DNA from: Diadophis punctatus similis
Lineage: Eukaryota; Chordata; Lepidosauria; Squamata; Dipsadidae
Assembly (NCBI GenBank): GCA_023053685.1
Contig: JALIGW010000001.1
Span: 50,697,859-50,761,858 of the forward strand
Length of the DNA: 64,000 nucleotides
Reading direction: 5' to 3'
In this document: positions 36,654 to 48,422 of the stretch, piece after piece
Layout: each line of letters begins with the position of its first letter
Numbering within the stretch: the first letter of the stretch is position 1
The notes under the pieces: generated by a model
The model's database searches: none
Seen by the model: only the letters and a program-made list of their open reading frames with translations
Told to the model about the DNA's origin: nothing
Made by a program: the position numbers and the translations under genes

Positions 36654-37285
36654 TTTTAATTCAAAAAGTTTTATTAGTACGAAGTACAAACATTTTTCTC
36701 TTTTCTCCCCCCCCTCACCCCTTACCCTCCCCCCTCCCCCGCCCCCCCCCCCGACTTCCCAGAAAAAGCACAAGGTATAGTATTCAATAAACATAAAACT
36801 AAAATATGCTAACGAATTATTAATTTCAAACTTTTTCTAGTTCTTTAACTCCTTGTTATTCAAAACCTTTTAAACATAATCTAAAAATTAGGCATTTATC
36901 ATTAATAAACTACTTGAGTCTTCTTGATCTTATACTTTTTTTGAATATAATCAGTCCATCTACTCCATTCCAATATATATCTTTCATTTGAATGATCCTT
37001 AAGATATGATGAAATTTTAGCCATTTCAGCCAAATGTGCAACTTTTAATGTCCATTCTTCAATAGTAGGTGTGTCTTCTTTCTTCCAGTACTGTGCCACC
37101 AGTAACCTGGCAGCTGTTATTAAATTCAAAACCAATTTAGTCTCTATTACAGTACAGTCCGTAATTATTCCCAACAGAAAAAACTGTGGTGTAAACTTTA
37201 TCTTTTTCTTTAAGATATTTTGAATAATCCACCATATTTTTATCCAAAAAGCCTTATTTTTTTTACATGTCCACCATATATAAAA
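36654..37285 (-). mobile_element. 5'-truncated L1 LINE with 15-bp target site duplication
   Basis: On the minus strand the insert begins within L1 ORF2, contains the intact C terminus of ORF2 and then a 248-bp 3' UTR. The UTR carries a G-rich tract (about 36,707-36,752), an AATAAA motif and a short A tail that abuts the duplication. The 15-bp duplication GCTGTTGTAAGGTTT is exact (36,639-36,653 and 37,286-37,300). This is a textbook product of target-primed reverse transcription. The intact frame and perfect duplication suggest a young insertion. Confidence 0.93.
36902..37285 (-). pseudogene. L1 ORF2 C-terminal fragment
   Basis: About 127 uninterrupted codons of the L1 ORF2 C terminus: WWTCKKNKAFWIKIWWIIQN, then FTPQFFLLGIITD, an ARLLVAQYWKKEDTPTIEEW block and LAEMAKISSYLKD. 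These match the region after the reverse transcriptase in vertebrate L1 ORF2. The endonuclease and reverse transcriptase are absent because of 5' truncation. The open frame runs on into the target duplication and host DNA. Confidence 0.9.
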
Positions 37286-40065
37286 GCTGTTGTAAGGTTT
37301 AACAGCCATGGAACAACTGGTTGTTAAATGAGGACCTATATATCTAAGGCACAGTTCTGTATTCTGGCAGTGATGACAGGTCCTTCAAAGAAACCAAACC
37401 TGCCAACAGTTATACCAACGCTTCTGACATCTCAAAGCCAGTGCTCTCCTTTCCTATCTTTGCATCAAAAAGGCATTGCAGCGAAATCCTTGAGCATTTC
37501 AAATAGTACTTGGCAGGATCAATAGTTTCCAAAGGATCTATCAGATGTGATGTCTTCATCACACTGAGCCAAAAAATGACTGTCTTCATTCTGGTGCCTC
37601 CTCATTATAGTTTATAGACATGTTTTTTTTAAAAAAAATCTAATGTTAATTTTAGCTTGGATCAAATTGCTGTGCCCTTGAATTGCAAACTCAAATCGAA
37701 TAATTCTTTCTTAAAATCTTGAAGATGATTCAAATTAGAGGTGATTTGCATAGCAGTCACAGCATGATTCTCAGTAATAGAGATTACTAATAACTAACAG
37801 ACATGTAAAACAAAATGCTACAATACTACAGGTTATTACATTTTCCTTCTGACAGGGGACATAGTTTTAAAAAGCCCTTTATGATCACTTAAAAACTCAG
37901 GGATCTGAACAGATTAAGAGAATAAAGAAATTAACTCAAACACACACACACATATAAATGCTTGGGGACATTTAGCTATATCTTTTCTCCTAAAAAGCCT
38001 GGGAAGCATGTGTGCTTTAAAGGAAAAAAAAATATGCATATTGTCAATAGGAGCACCTGTTCAATTACAGTTTATTTCAGTATGGAGAATCCAGTTTAGC
38101 CCCCTAGATGGCAATACTATCAAACAGTTTTCATACCATGAGTACTTAATGATTAACAACCAGCGTTCAGTCATCCAACATACTCAAGGCAGCCATTAAA
38201 AAAATAACAAAAATGATTTCATTATAGATTCTTTTAATAAACATTTATGGCTTAGATCCTTGAAAGTGGAAGCATTCAAACTGCCATAGCCAAAGGGAAC
38301 TTGTAGAACCCAATGCAAAATTATGGACTGTGGGTTAAAATACAGAGTTCAAATTGAAGTTCATGCTTGGCATAACAATCTGGCATCAGAAATTATGCTG
38401 GCACAAAACACTATTAAAATTAGCTTTACAATCGGATGCAGACTATATTAACAGTGTTTTATGAAAATAATTATCTATTAGGCTTCAGCAACTGAACTTT
38501 TAAAAGCCTACAATCTACAATTTGCATCTTAAGATTTAATGGGAGAAATGGAATTAGCACATGAAGTTAAATGATTATTTCTGATAAAAAAATTAAGAGC
38601 TTTGGTTACAGAACAACAGAAAAATATACTGTATATACCATATATAAAGCTCATTGTAGATATTTATGCATATGAATATATGCTTATGAAATAAACATGT
38701 AATATAAAGAGGTTAATTTTAGAGAATGAACAATTGCCATTCTTGCTATAATAATCTAAAGAATATCTACATAACTTTAAGATAGACTAGAAAAACTTTG
38801 TTGACTCTACTGGAGAGGAAAAAAAGCCTCAAAAGACATAGGGTTAGCTTAAACAGAATGCAAGATGCCATCAATCAGTTAATTAGGCTTCATCATATTT
38901 CTATAATAGGCTGAGCATAATTTGTGAGACAAAGTTGGATATACAGTAAATTCAGTAAATAATTAAATTACACAGTAAATTTATGCTCACAATTAATACA
39001 TCATTATATTTATTTAAAGAATACAGGTTGCAGGATGGAGTGGGGGGGGATTAGAAAAAGGACCACAGTACACAGGTATATTTTAGACCTCATTTCAAAG
39101 TACTGGTGAGAACTGCTCCCTTGAAACTGCAATTTCTCATGACAGAATTGCCAATAGCGTCTGTGAGGAAATGCACAGAGAAAAAGAACTGAACTCTTCT
39201 GTGAAGCAACTTGAATCTAATACTCCTTGGGGAGCTGTCTTTAGCTATCCTTTGAATTACTGAACTGGGAAAACTGAAGACCAGCAGAGACAGAGAGGCA
39301 GGGAGGAATTCCCTGTCTCTGAACTGAAAAAGATGAGGGGTGACCAAAGCAGAAGGCTGCCATCTGAAAGATCTCAGATTGTCTTCAAAAAAGTTGTCTG
39401 TGAAGAGAGCCACTTCTCAAAGTTCCTGATCAAAGTAGAGAGTTGTGATGTAATGGCACTCTGAGAACATTCTAGTTGAAATCCCATATGGACTTGACCT
39501 GTGTTATCTACAAAGAGCAGGTCTGTGTACCATATTCCATGAATCTCTCAGCTCTTGGTGCTGTTTTGAAAACGTGCATATTAAGTACAATTATACATTT
39601 AGTTCAGCCTGAATATTGTTATACACTTTCTTAAGTTTGTTGCTTCTACTGTTTTACCTTTAATCCTGACCTACTAACAGCTAGACTGTTTTTTCCTGAT
39701 CTCTCATTCTAGTCAGTTACTTGACTGTGTACTATCTGAACTGCATGATGTTTCTGTTCTCCTTATCTCACTGGCTTGTCACACAGTATATCTTTGGGCT
39801 CCTAATTTTTATTTCCAATAACCATAATTAGAGTTTGCAGATAACTAGTTAATTATGATGATACTAACTATAAAACCTTTATGTTCAGACTTATCAGTTG
39901 TGATGGGCATAGTTTATTACTTCCTGTCTACCTACAACATATGGATTTTCAATTCCTGGTAGGAATAGGCAACTTCCAAATTCTCATTGAGTTCTGCACT
40001 ATAAGCCCTCTAGAGCTTTGGTTGCTGTTGTTGTGTTGAGAGCACCAAAGCGCTTCTGGGTTAGA

Positions 40066-40450
40066 AGGATTAGCCAGTGACATACTGTTGCCCAGGGATC
40101 ACCCAGTTGGGGACTCCTTTCATGTCCCCATGAACTTGCCCACCTAAGTGATACCCATCTACAGTAGAACCCCTGTCATGACCATAATTCATTCCATAAC
40201 TTTGGTTGCAAACTGATTTGGTTGTGACCTGAACCAATTTTGGAGATTTGGCGTTTACAAAAAAAAAATGGCGCAGAAGGGGAAATTGGGAAAAAAATGT
40301 GAATTTTTTGCTCGGAACCCGATTTGGTCATGGTCAGAAGCGTTCATGACCAAAGGTTCTACTGTATCTACTTGTGGTCTCCTGCTTTTGAACTGTTGGG
40401 TCAGCAGGAGCTGGACCAAGTGACGGGAGCTCACCTTGTCACATGGCAGC
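40066..40450 (-). repeat. tRNA-derived SINE relative, split by a MITE
   Basis: The right part (TTTTGAACTGTTGGGTCAGCAGGAGCTGG) matches the SINE at 6,794-7,147, and the left part appears to be the same repeat before a 203-bp insertion. Boundaries and orientation are tentative. Confidence 0.45.
40162..40364. mobile_element. Tc1/mariner-like MITE
   Basis: The ends CAGTAGAACC and GGTTCTACTG are perfect 10-bp inverted repeats, followed inward by CCTGTCATGACC and its partner GGTCATGGTC. TA flanks each side (40,160-40,161 and 40,365-40,366). The TA target and CAGT start fit the Tc1/mariner or pogo group. No transposase. Confidence 0.8.
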
Positions 40451-40501
40451 AACCAGGATGAAGATCTCTTTGGCGAAATCTCTTTGGCAAAAAAAAAAAA
40501 A

Positions 40502-41981
40502 AACTGGCTACATAGCTAACTTTAAAAAGCCGCTACAAAAACTTATGCTACCAGATAAAGACTGAATGCACCAATTATCACATCAAACAAGAGAAAAACC
40601 TCCTGCACACGAAATCCACCCGTGCCTTCTATAATTTTGTAAACAACAAACTTAAAGACTCGATATCTATCCCACCCCTAAAAGGACCTAACGGTAAAGA
40701 CTGTAATGATAAAACCATTAAAGCCAACCTTTTAAACACATTCTTCGGCTCAGTCTTTGTAAACAGCAATGGCTCATGCCCAATATTTCCTAGTTGTATC
40801 ACAGAAAATTACAATGATCTAATAAATATCGATTTTACAGAAGACAATGTTGAAAAGGCACTATGAAGTCTAAAACCATCTCTATCAATTGGACCTGATG
40901 GACTATGTGCCTACTTCTTAAAAAAGATTTCCACTGCCATAGCAGAACCTCTAAGCATAATCTTTGAAAAATATTTCAGGACAAGCTCCTTGCCCAACCT
41001 ATGGTCACTAGCCATGGTCATCCCTATCTTCAAAAAAGGAGACCCCAGCCAAGTTGAAAATTACAGACCAATCTCTTTATGTTGCATCACCTGCAAAGTC
41101 ATGGAATCAATCATTAACCAATCCATTACCCTCCACTTAGAGACAAACAACCTACTCTCTAACAAACAATTTGGTTTTAAAAAAATCCTGTAATCTGCAA
41201 CTCCTAGACTGCAAAAACACATGGACTACACAACTCGATCAGGGCAAAGCAATAGACACAATTTACATAGACTTCTGCAAAGCCTTTGATTCAGTGGTAC
41301 ACAACAAACTACTTCTAAAACTAAAATCTTATGGTATTTCTGGACCCCTGTTTAATTGGATAGCTGCATTCCTGTCAAACAGGCAACAAGTGGTCAAAAT
41401 AGGGAGCGCCCTACCAAATCCTGTACCTGTTAATAGCGATGTCCCCAGGGGTGGGTTCTAACTTACCTCGCCACTGGTTCACTTCCTCCCAGGCCGTGTG
41501 GCTGTGTGCGCATTGCATGCTGCGTGGCCGTGGCACGTGGGCGCGCATGCACAGTGCTGAAAATTTGATTTTTTTAAAAAAAAGCCAAAAACAAGATGGA
41601 GGCATATGCGCAGTGCCAGAAATCTGGCTTATGCACATGCACAGAAGAAAAAAAATCAGCAAAAAAATAAACCCCAAAAAGGATGGCAGCGTCCATGGAC
41701 CGGCACCGACAGAACCGGCTCTGTGACAAAACCACCAGTTTGCTACCGGTTCTATAGAACCAGTGCAAACCGGGAGGAACCCACCTCTGGGTGTCCCCCA
41801 AGTCAGTGTTCTAGGACCAACTCTCTTTATACTTTATATAAATGACCTTTGTGATCATATTGAAAGCAATTGCGTTCTCTTTGCTGATGATGCAAAACTA
41901 TTCAACACCACCAACAATACTGCTACCCTTCAAAAAGACCTTGACTATATGTCAGAATGGTCAAACAAGTGGCAACTTTAA
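40502..41981 (+). pseudogene. CR1/jockey-group LINE reverse transcriptase, broken
   Basis: The plus strand encodes a non-LTR reverse transcriptase in pieces. SIGPDGLCAYFLKK and VIPIFKKGDPSQVENYRPIS come first (40,870-41,190). After a one-base shift near 41,180-41,190 come IYIDFCKAFDSVVHNKLLLK and ISGPLFNWIAAFLSNRQQVV. After a transposon insertion come GVPQVSVLGPTLFILYINDL and the catalytic LFADDAKLF box. An in-frame TGA lies near 40,864. The hAT element at 41,446-41,789 separates the last two blocks. The element is dead; the exact clade (CR1, Rex1 or relative) is not resolved. Confidence 0.88.
41446..41789. mobile_element. hAT-type MITE inserted in a LINE
   Basis: A 344-bp element with ends CAGGGGTGGGTTCTAAC and GGAACCCACCTCTG and the internal palindrome CCGGTTCTATAGAACC. 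It is flanked by G(A/G)TGTCCC, a 7-of-8 match (41,438-41,445 and 41,790-41,797). It is the same family as 50,127-50,400. The flanking LINE frame resumes on the other side, confirming the insertion. Confidence 0.93.
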
Positions 41982-42120
41982 GGTATGGAGCTTCTACACT
42001 GAGTTAATTCTATGGTAATTAGCCTTTCAAGAATGAGGCCCTTCAGGATATCTGATATCTATGTGGTCTCCAAACCTTTTATGGACAGTAATCACAAGCA
42101 TGAGTATATTAAGTCAGAAA

Positions 42121-42360
42121 GGAGAGTCAGTTTGATGAAGTAGTTAAGGCATTGGGCTAGAAACTAGAAGACTATGAATTCTAGTTCTGCCTTAAACACA
42201 AAACCAGCTGGATGACCTTGGGTTAATCACTTTCTTTCAGTTCCAGAAAGCAGACAATGGCAAACTATTTCTGGGAAAAACCACACACATACCACACTCT
42301 CTCACACACACACTCTGATGCCACCAGGAGTCAGCTGAACACAAGAAGGCATTTTATTTA
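42121..42360 (+). repeat. tRNA-derived SINE
   Basis: The head GTAGTTAAGGCATTGGGCTAG and the B-box region GAATTCTAGTTCTGCC precede the body AAACCAGCTGGATGACCTTG. A CA-rich stretch and a TTTATTT tail follow. It is the same family as 47,140. Confidence 0.75.
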
Positions 42361-43299
42361 TATTTTATTTCTATTGGCTGTTTTTTGCTATCACCTTTCC
42401 TCATCAGTTACGTTTCCTATCTTCTAAACTCTAAAGAGACAGTCTTCACATAGGTTAAATCAAGCAAATCAGCCAAAAATAATTTCTCTGTCTTTAAACC
42501 TTTAAAATATCCTTATTTTATGAATAGATTTTTTTACACTCTGATTCTGAGAAAACCACATTCCAACTTAGATAGTCACTCCATAAATAGCATTTCCAAA
42601 ATAAGGATGGCTTCAGTCACATCTTTTTCACTAGATCCAGTGTCAGTTTCTTCCAGTTTAAGGATGTGTAAATCTGTAGCTATCCTACAGAGAATTAAAC
42701 ACTTTTAGCTCTCATCCTTTCCCCCTAAGCCAATTCAAAACTATCTATGGAGACAGGTTTTTCCTTCTATAATGATATTTGGATGAATTGCTATTTGCAC
42801 AGTACAAACCTAGATGTGCCTAGTTAAATTTGAATCCAACTGTGGGCAATAAAAGCTTATGCCCAATAAGATAGTAAGGCTGCAGTCTTCCTCGAAGTAA
42901 GGAGAACCAGGCATTATTGACTGTATCATTATTATTTTATTAAATCTATATGCTGCCCAATTCCTAACAACTCTGGGTGGAGTATGCAACAACTTTGAAA
43001 AAAGCAAAGAACCATACACTTTCAACTCCTGTCTCCTTCTTTTTTTTTAACCATTGACTTATATACAAATGAAATGCTTTGGGTTTGTTCCCTTCTGCTT
43101 CTTTTTAAACAGCACTCATTAGTTTTTATGGTGAAGGTAAAAATGAATGATGCAATAAGGCATTTTGTTTATTGCTATTGCAGAACCAGGCACTGATTTG
43201 GGCTGGGCTGGGCTGATTGGTCCAAAGTCACTCAGTTCTCTACCACATCTTGAGTCTCCCTGCTAATGGTCCAACACCTTTACCACTTTACAGTATAAA

Positions 43300-43360
43300 T
43301 GTGGAATTTTGGAAGTTGAAGTCCACACAACTTAAACTTGCTAAGCTTGAGAAATACTGC
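43300..43360. repeat. Half of a palindromic MITE
   Basis: TTGGAAGTTGAAGTCCACAC followed by AACTTAAACTTGCTAAGC matches one arm of the hairpin MITE at 31,224. The other arm is missing. Confidence 0.6.
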
Positions 43361-43382
43361 TCTATATCATATAAAAACCTCC

Positions 43383-43520
43383 CTTTTTATGACCCGCTAA
43401 TCCCTTAATTCAGGATAGAGTCAGGGTGACTGGATAGAGCTAGCGTTTACTGGCCAGATGCCCTTCCTGACACCATGTGGAATTCACAGCAGATATTTTT
43501 TATTTGAGCCCTATCATCAG
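43383..43520 (-). repeat. Sauria-type SINE, tail portion
   Basis: The plus strand reads TTTATGACCCGCTAATCCC through GGGTGACTGGATAGAGC and ATGCCCTTCCTGAC to CAGCAGATATT, the reverse of the SINE at 1,649 without its tRNA head. Confidence 0.75.
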
Positions 43521-46500
43521 AGGGGGGAAAAGTCTTAAATTTCACATTTCATGTTACATACATTCAAACTTTTACCAAAGTTAACTAGTTTCACTCACAA
43601 ATCTCTCTGCTTCTAGCCACCACTCAAGCAAATAATAAATTCCCTAAGACTTATATACAAACAGAATATTTTGCTCTAACCTCCAGATGGGAAGCATTTG
43701 GCTTAAGGGTTAATTTGCCACTTTTACTACTATCACCTTGCCCTTGCTCTTAATCAACTGCAAAAAGATCACACTTCCTCTAACGGGAAGAAGATAAATC
43801 CTCCGTTGATAGAATAGGCATCAAATCAGCATCTCCAGAAAGCCGGACGTGGAGAGGTAATTGGAGTCTGCATGAAGCTGTTCAAAATCAGTTCATTGAT
43901 TTCAGCTATTTGGAGCACAAGACTTTGCGGGGATAGAATGTTTCTATGGGCCTGCACTTTGAGAAACAAGGTGGCCTCAGGAAATGTGTGACAACTTGTC
44001 AAGTATTAAATTATCAGCACTCTTGTTGCCTCTTACTTTGGACTGCTTTAAAGAGTAACAGAAAGGACCTATGTTTGCATAGATTCCGAAGCAGTTTTTC
44101 CAAACAATATGGGAAACATGCCCAGCCTTGTTTTTGATGCATTTGAGACAATCTTGAATCCTGGTGATTGCCTGCTGTTTTTTTGGCAAGATTTTTGGAT
44201 GTGGTTTGCCACTGCCTTGTTCCTAGGGCTGAGTTAGAAAGATTATCGAACATATTCTTTCCTCTGACTTGCTTTAATAACAAAAAAACCTGTAACATTT
44301 AATTAATTCACTAATTAAGTTACCAGTTTGTATTTCTTAAAAGGAACAAGAAAATACAGAAATATGCCCAGCAGTAATGACTGTAAAGCAGGTTACTGAG
44401 GATGTAAAACAAAAACTTAAAACATTAAAGGCAAGATAAATGAATGTAATTTAGGCATGGTTTAATCTTAAAATATAATTTTAATTTCCTTTCAGAAAGA
44501 ACTGAAGCCAAGAACACCCCAAAGGTAAGAGAGGCATTTTCAAAACTACCCATTATAATCTTGACAAGTTTGTACGTCCATCTGTGATCGCTTTGACTAC
44601 TTGAAATGCCCCAAAGGTGGGTCAAAATATTTATGTAGATAGAAACAGATAAAAAAATAGCATTGATGTATGGTTGTCAATAATGTTGTATGTGGGTAGG
44701 CTCCCTGCAGAAATATTAAAACTGCACAAAGCTACACAAACTTGTTGTCTTTGAATCTGTTATGGGGAAACTATTGATCAGGTGGGATCCAGTCATTTTT
44801 ACAACTATTGCTCTAGAGTTTTGTTCTTAGTGTTTATCATATGCCTCACTGTTATATTTCTAGAGCCAAAAAAAAAACTTTAGCTGCTTTGAGACAGAGC
44901 TAATTGATCAAGAATAATAATTTCTAAAATTTGAGATTATTATTTAATAGAAACGCAAATGTAAAACGTGCAGATGGCAGCAACTATTATAGCACAAGCG
45001 TTTCCACTTATGTAACCAAAGAAATTGAATGCGTCTTTGAAGATGGAATATCACTGACAATATATTCACACAAACACACAAAAGTATTATTTTTATGCAG
45101 GTGTAAAAAAATGGATCAATACATTAATCGATGAAACATATAACAGGTTTTTTTTCCAATCCAGGTAGTAGTTCTAGCTTTGTTCCTTTTGCCACACAGC
45201 TATATGGTTCCTTAACAATGTAAAGCTACTGATCAAAAGAATTAAAATCCAATTCCACCAAGACATTTGAAATATTTTAACAGTAACCATTTCCCCTATT
45301 TGCATTTAGGAGCACAGAGAACAGGCATTCTCGAGAACATAAGGAGGGGAAGCATATGTAGCTTATTGGAAATGAATGAAGGACATACAGGGGCACCCCT
45401 GAATAACTGCACTTGGCATCAGTTAAAACAACTAGGCTAGTATTTGATCACTCCCTAAAAGTAGACATTACTTACTGTGACTGTGAATTGTATTTTCTTT
45501 CTCTGACATCCCTTGACAGCTAGGGATTTGCAGCAGTCCCAACAAGAATGCGAACTGCCTGCTTTGACTTGAAAACAAAGCCCCATAAAAGAGGAGCATT
45601 TTACAAGTTAGCACTTGGCATTCAGTTAGTTTTGCAGGGAGCAGGAGGCTTTTAAATGATCAACTCCTTCATCCCAGTTTTGCAGGCTAAACATGACAGC
45701 ACCTTTTTCCTTGATGCCAGTGTTGGTCTGCTTCTCCAGACTATTAGAGTTGTGTTTTGCTTTTCTTTGAAATTCTGTATATCCACAATTCCATTTGAAA
45801 ACCATTTTCTCCAAAGACACCTTTTACACATTGCTTTAAAAATGCCCCACCAACACACACCACTCAGGGAAAAGCAATGGGATTTTGCCTTTACTAATTC
45901 ACATTAACCATGCATTTCAAAACATGGATCTCATCTTGAGACATCACAAAAACAAAACAAGACAAGGCACCTCTAGAGATAGAATATTGAGAGAATACAG
46001 GGAAACCGTTTGTATTTCAAAAGGAATTTACTTAATAATACTTCTGAGCTTGAAAGTACTACGGTCATAGAAGCCAATTTTCTTGGCAAGCCTTACAATA
46101 TTGAGACTTTGCCATTAACGCCTTTTAAATAGAGATATCAGGGCCATCAAATTCCCTCCTTTCCCATCCTAGGAAAGCCACAATGGCGAGGCACTGAAAA
46201 CCACTTTGAAGCAGCAAAGCAGCTTTTCTTGTCAGTGAAGTGTATAACTGCTCTCATGTGAAATAAAGCTCAATGCTATTCATGTTTTGGTTTTCACCGC
46301 TCTAAAGATATCTTAGTTGATTTGTGAAGTTTTGCTAACTGACTAATTAGTTTTTCATGTATTCATTTCCTAGCAAAACAACATAGCAAAAGAAAGAGGG
46401 GCAGGAAGATTTAAGTTGAGATGTTGCAATAGAAATAAGCATTTCTTCCTATATGAGGAAGAAGGAGCCAAAGTATTTATTTATTTATTAGAGGGATAGC

Positions 46501-47139
46501 TTACATTTCCTTTCTGAATTTAAGAAAGTGTATGCAGTAATGCTTCCTCCATCCCCCCTCCACCTCTAACAATCTTGCGATCTTGTTGTCTAGGAGAGAA
46601 TTACTGGCTTAAAATGACCTACTGAAGTTTTAATGGTGAGGGTGGACTGGAACATGGATTTTCTCTGTCCTAGTCTAGTCCTGCAACCACTACATAACCT
46701 TGCTTCTCATTAGGATGAGTAAAACTAATCTGGCATATCTGCTGTCCTATTTACTAATGTGTCCTCTTCTATAAAGTTTGCCCTGTTTAAAATAACAGAT
46801 TAATCTGCATTCCTTAAATTCACGATTAACTCTTATTGGAGGACAATTCTATTCATGTCTGGTTAAAATAATTCTGTTTGTTTGTATTCTGTGATACAAA
46901 AGATTGATAATACTTTCTGATCACATTTAGGATTTAAGTTATAAATTATAACTTCCTATAGGTAAATTCCATATGGATTATTTATGCTGCTGGAGAAGAA
47001 TCTTTTCTTCTGCTTGATTTTGTTTTATTTACTTTGCATTAACAGTGCTCTTGTTTTGACTTTTCTCAGAATGTTTAGAAAAGGAACAATTTTATTTGCC
47101 TACCACTATGCAGACAAAGATAATAATGGAAAATTAAAG

Positions 47140-47380
47140 AGAGCCAGTTTGGGATAGTGGTTAAGGTGCTGGTCTAGAAACCTCTAGACTGTGAGTTCTA
47201 GTCCTGCTTTAGGCATGAAAGCCAGCTGGGTGAATTTTGACCATTCCCTTTCTCTCAGCTCAACCAACCTCACAGGGTTGTTGTTGTAGGGAAAGTAAGA
47301 TAAGGAAGGAATATTGTGTATGTTCCCTGCCTTGAGTTATTTATAAAAAAGTTAGAATGGTGGGATAAAAAAAATTGAAA
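47140..47380 (+). repeat. tRNA-derived SINE
   Basis: The best preserved copy of this family: head GCCAGTTTGGGATAGTGG with A-box region TAGTGGTTAAGGTGC and B box GAGTTCTAGTCCTGC. The body is GAAAGCCAGCTGGGTG and the tail GGTGGGATAAAAAAAA. Confidence 0.82.
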
Positions 47381-47523
47381 TAGAAACTAAGCACCTCTTC
47401 TGGCAATATTATTTTCTAAATGAACCTTCCTTTGGTATCTTCTAGATTAACTATGATTTACAAAATGTTACATACAGTATTGGATACAATCCATAGTAAT
47501 CCTTGAAATGGACAGTTAGAATC

Positions 47524-47660
47524 TTTCCTTTCCTTTCCTTTCCTTTCCTTTCCTTTCCTTTCCTTTCCTTTCCTTTCCTTTCCTTTCCTTTCCTTTCCTT
47601 TCCTTTCCTTTCTTTCCCCTTCCCCTTCCCCTTCCTCTCCTCTCTCCCCTCCCCTCCCCT
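47524..47660. repeat. CTTTC pentanucleotide microsatellite
   Basis: About 90 bp of TTTCC units grade into TTCCCC and CTCCCC variants. The plus-strand Phe/Pro/Leu/Ser frame is this repeat. Confidence 0.97.
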
Positions 47661-47705
47661 AGATCATTATAAATGGAACCTCTCTACAGCTACTAAAATC
47701 CTACA

Positions 47706-48422
47706 GATTAGATTAGATTAGATTATTATTAGAGTTGGAAGGGACCTTGTAGGTCATCTAGTCGAACCCCCGCTCAAGCAGGAGTCCCTACACCATTTCC
47801 GACAAATGGCAGTCCAATTTCCTCTTGAAAGTCTCAAGTGTTGGAGCTCTCACAACCTCCGCAGGCAAGCTGTTCCACTGGTTGATTGCTCTCACTGTCA
47901 GAAAGTTCCTCCTTATTTCCAGGTTGAATCTCTCTTTGTTCAGTTTCCATCCATTATTCCTTGTCTGGCCTTCTGGTGCTTTGGAAAACAGCCTAATCCT
48001 CTCCTCTCTGTGGCAGCCCCTCAAGTATTGGCTCTTCGTATGTTTTAGTTTCCAGTCCCCTTATCATCCTGGTTGCTCGCTTTTGCACTTTCTCTAGAGC
48101 TTCAATGTCTTTTTTTTTTATAGTGTGGTGACCAGAACTGGATGCAGTGCTCTAGTTGTGGTCTAACTAAGGCTTTATAGAGTGGTATTAGTACCTCCCT
48201 AGTTCTAGATTGTATCCCTCTGTTAATGCAACTCAAGATTGTATTGGCTTTTTTGGCTGCCGCTGCACATTGCTGGCTCATATCTAGTTGGTTGTCCACC
48301 AAGACTCCTAGATCCCTCTCGCAGTTGCTGCTATTGAGTGTGGTTTCACCCAGTTTATATGCGTATCTTTGGTTTTTCTTACCTAGGTGTAGGATTTTAC
48401 TTTTCTCTGCATTGATGAACCA
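47706..48422 (-). pseudogene. CR1 LINE 3' end with C-terminal coding remnant
   Basis: On the minus strand, EKSKILHLGKKNQRYAYKLG, NCERDLGVLVDNQLDMSQQC and LIPLYKALVRPQLEHCIQFW are CR1 post-catalytic blocks (48,102-48,422). After a frame break near a T run at 48,112, RLFSKAPEGQTRNNGWKLNK, FLTVRAINQWNSLPAEVV and LETFKRKLD follow (47,788-48,024). The 3' UTR ends in TAATC repeats at 47,704-47,725. It lacks the catalytic domain and is 5'-truncated, but less decayed than the copy at 19,064. Confidence 0.88.

Noticed and set aside
39090..39413. 107-codon minus-strand frame, considered as a missing upstream USH2A exon
   Set aside because: No fibronectin type III motif and no compatible splice sites; exon 61 was not found anywhere from 31,773 to 64,000.
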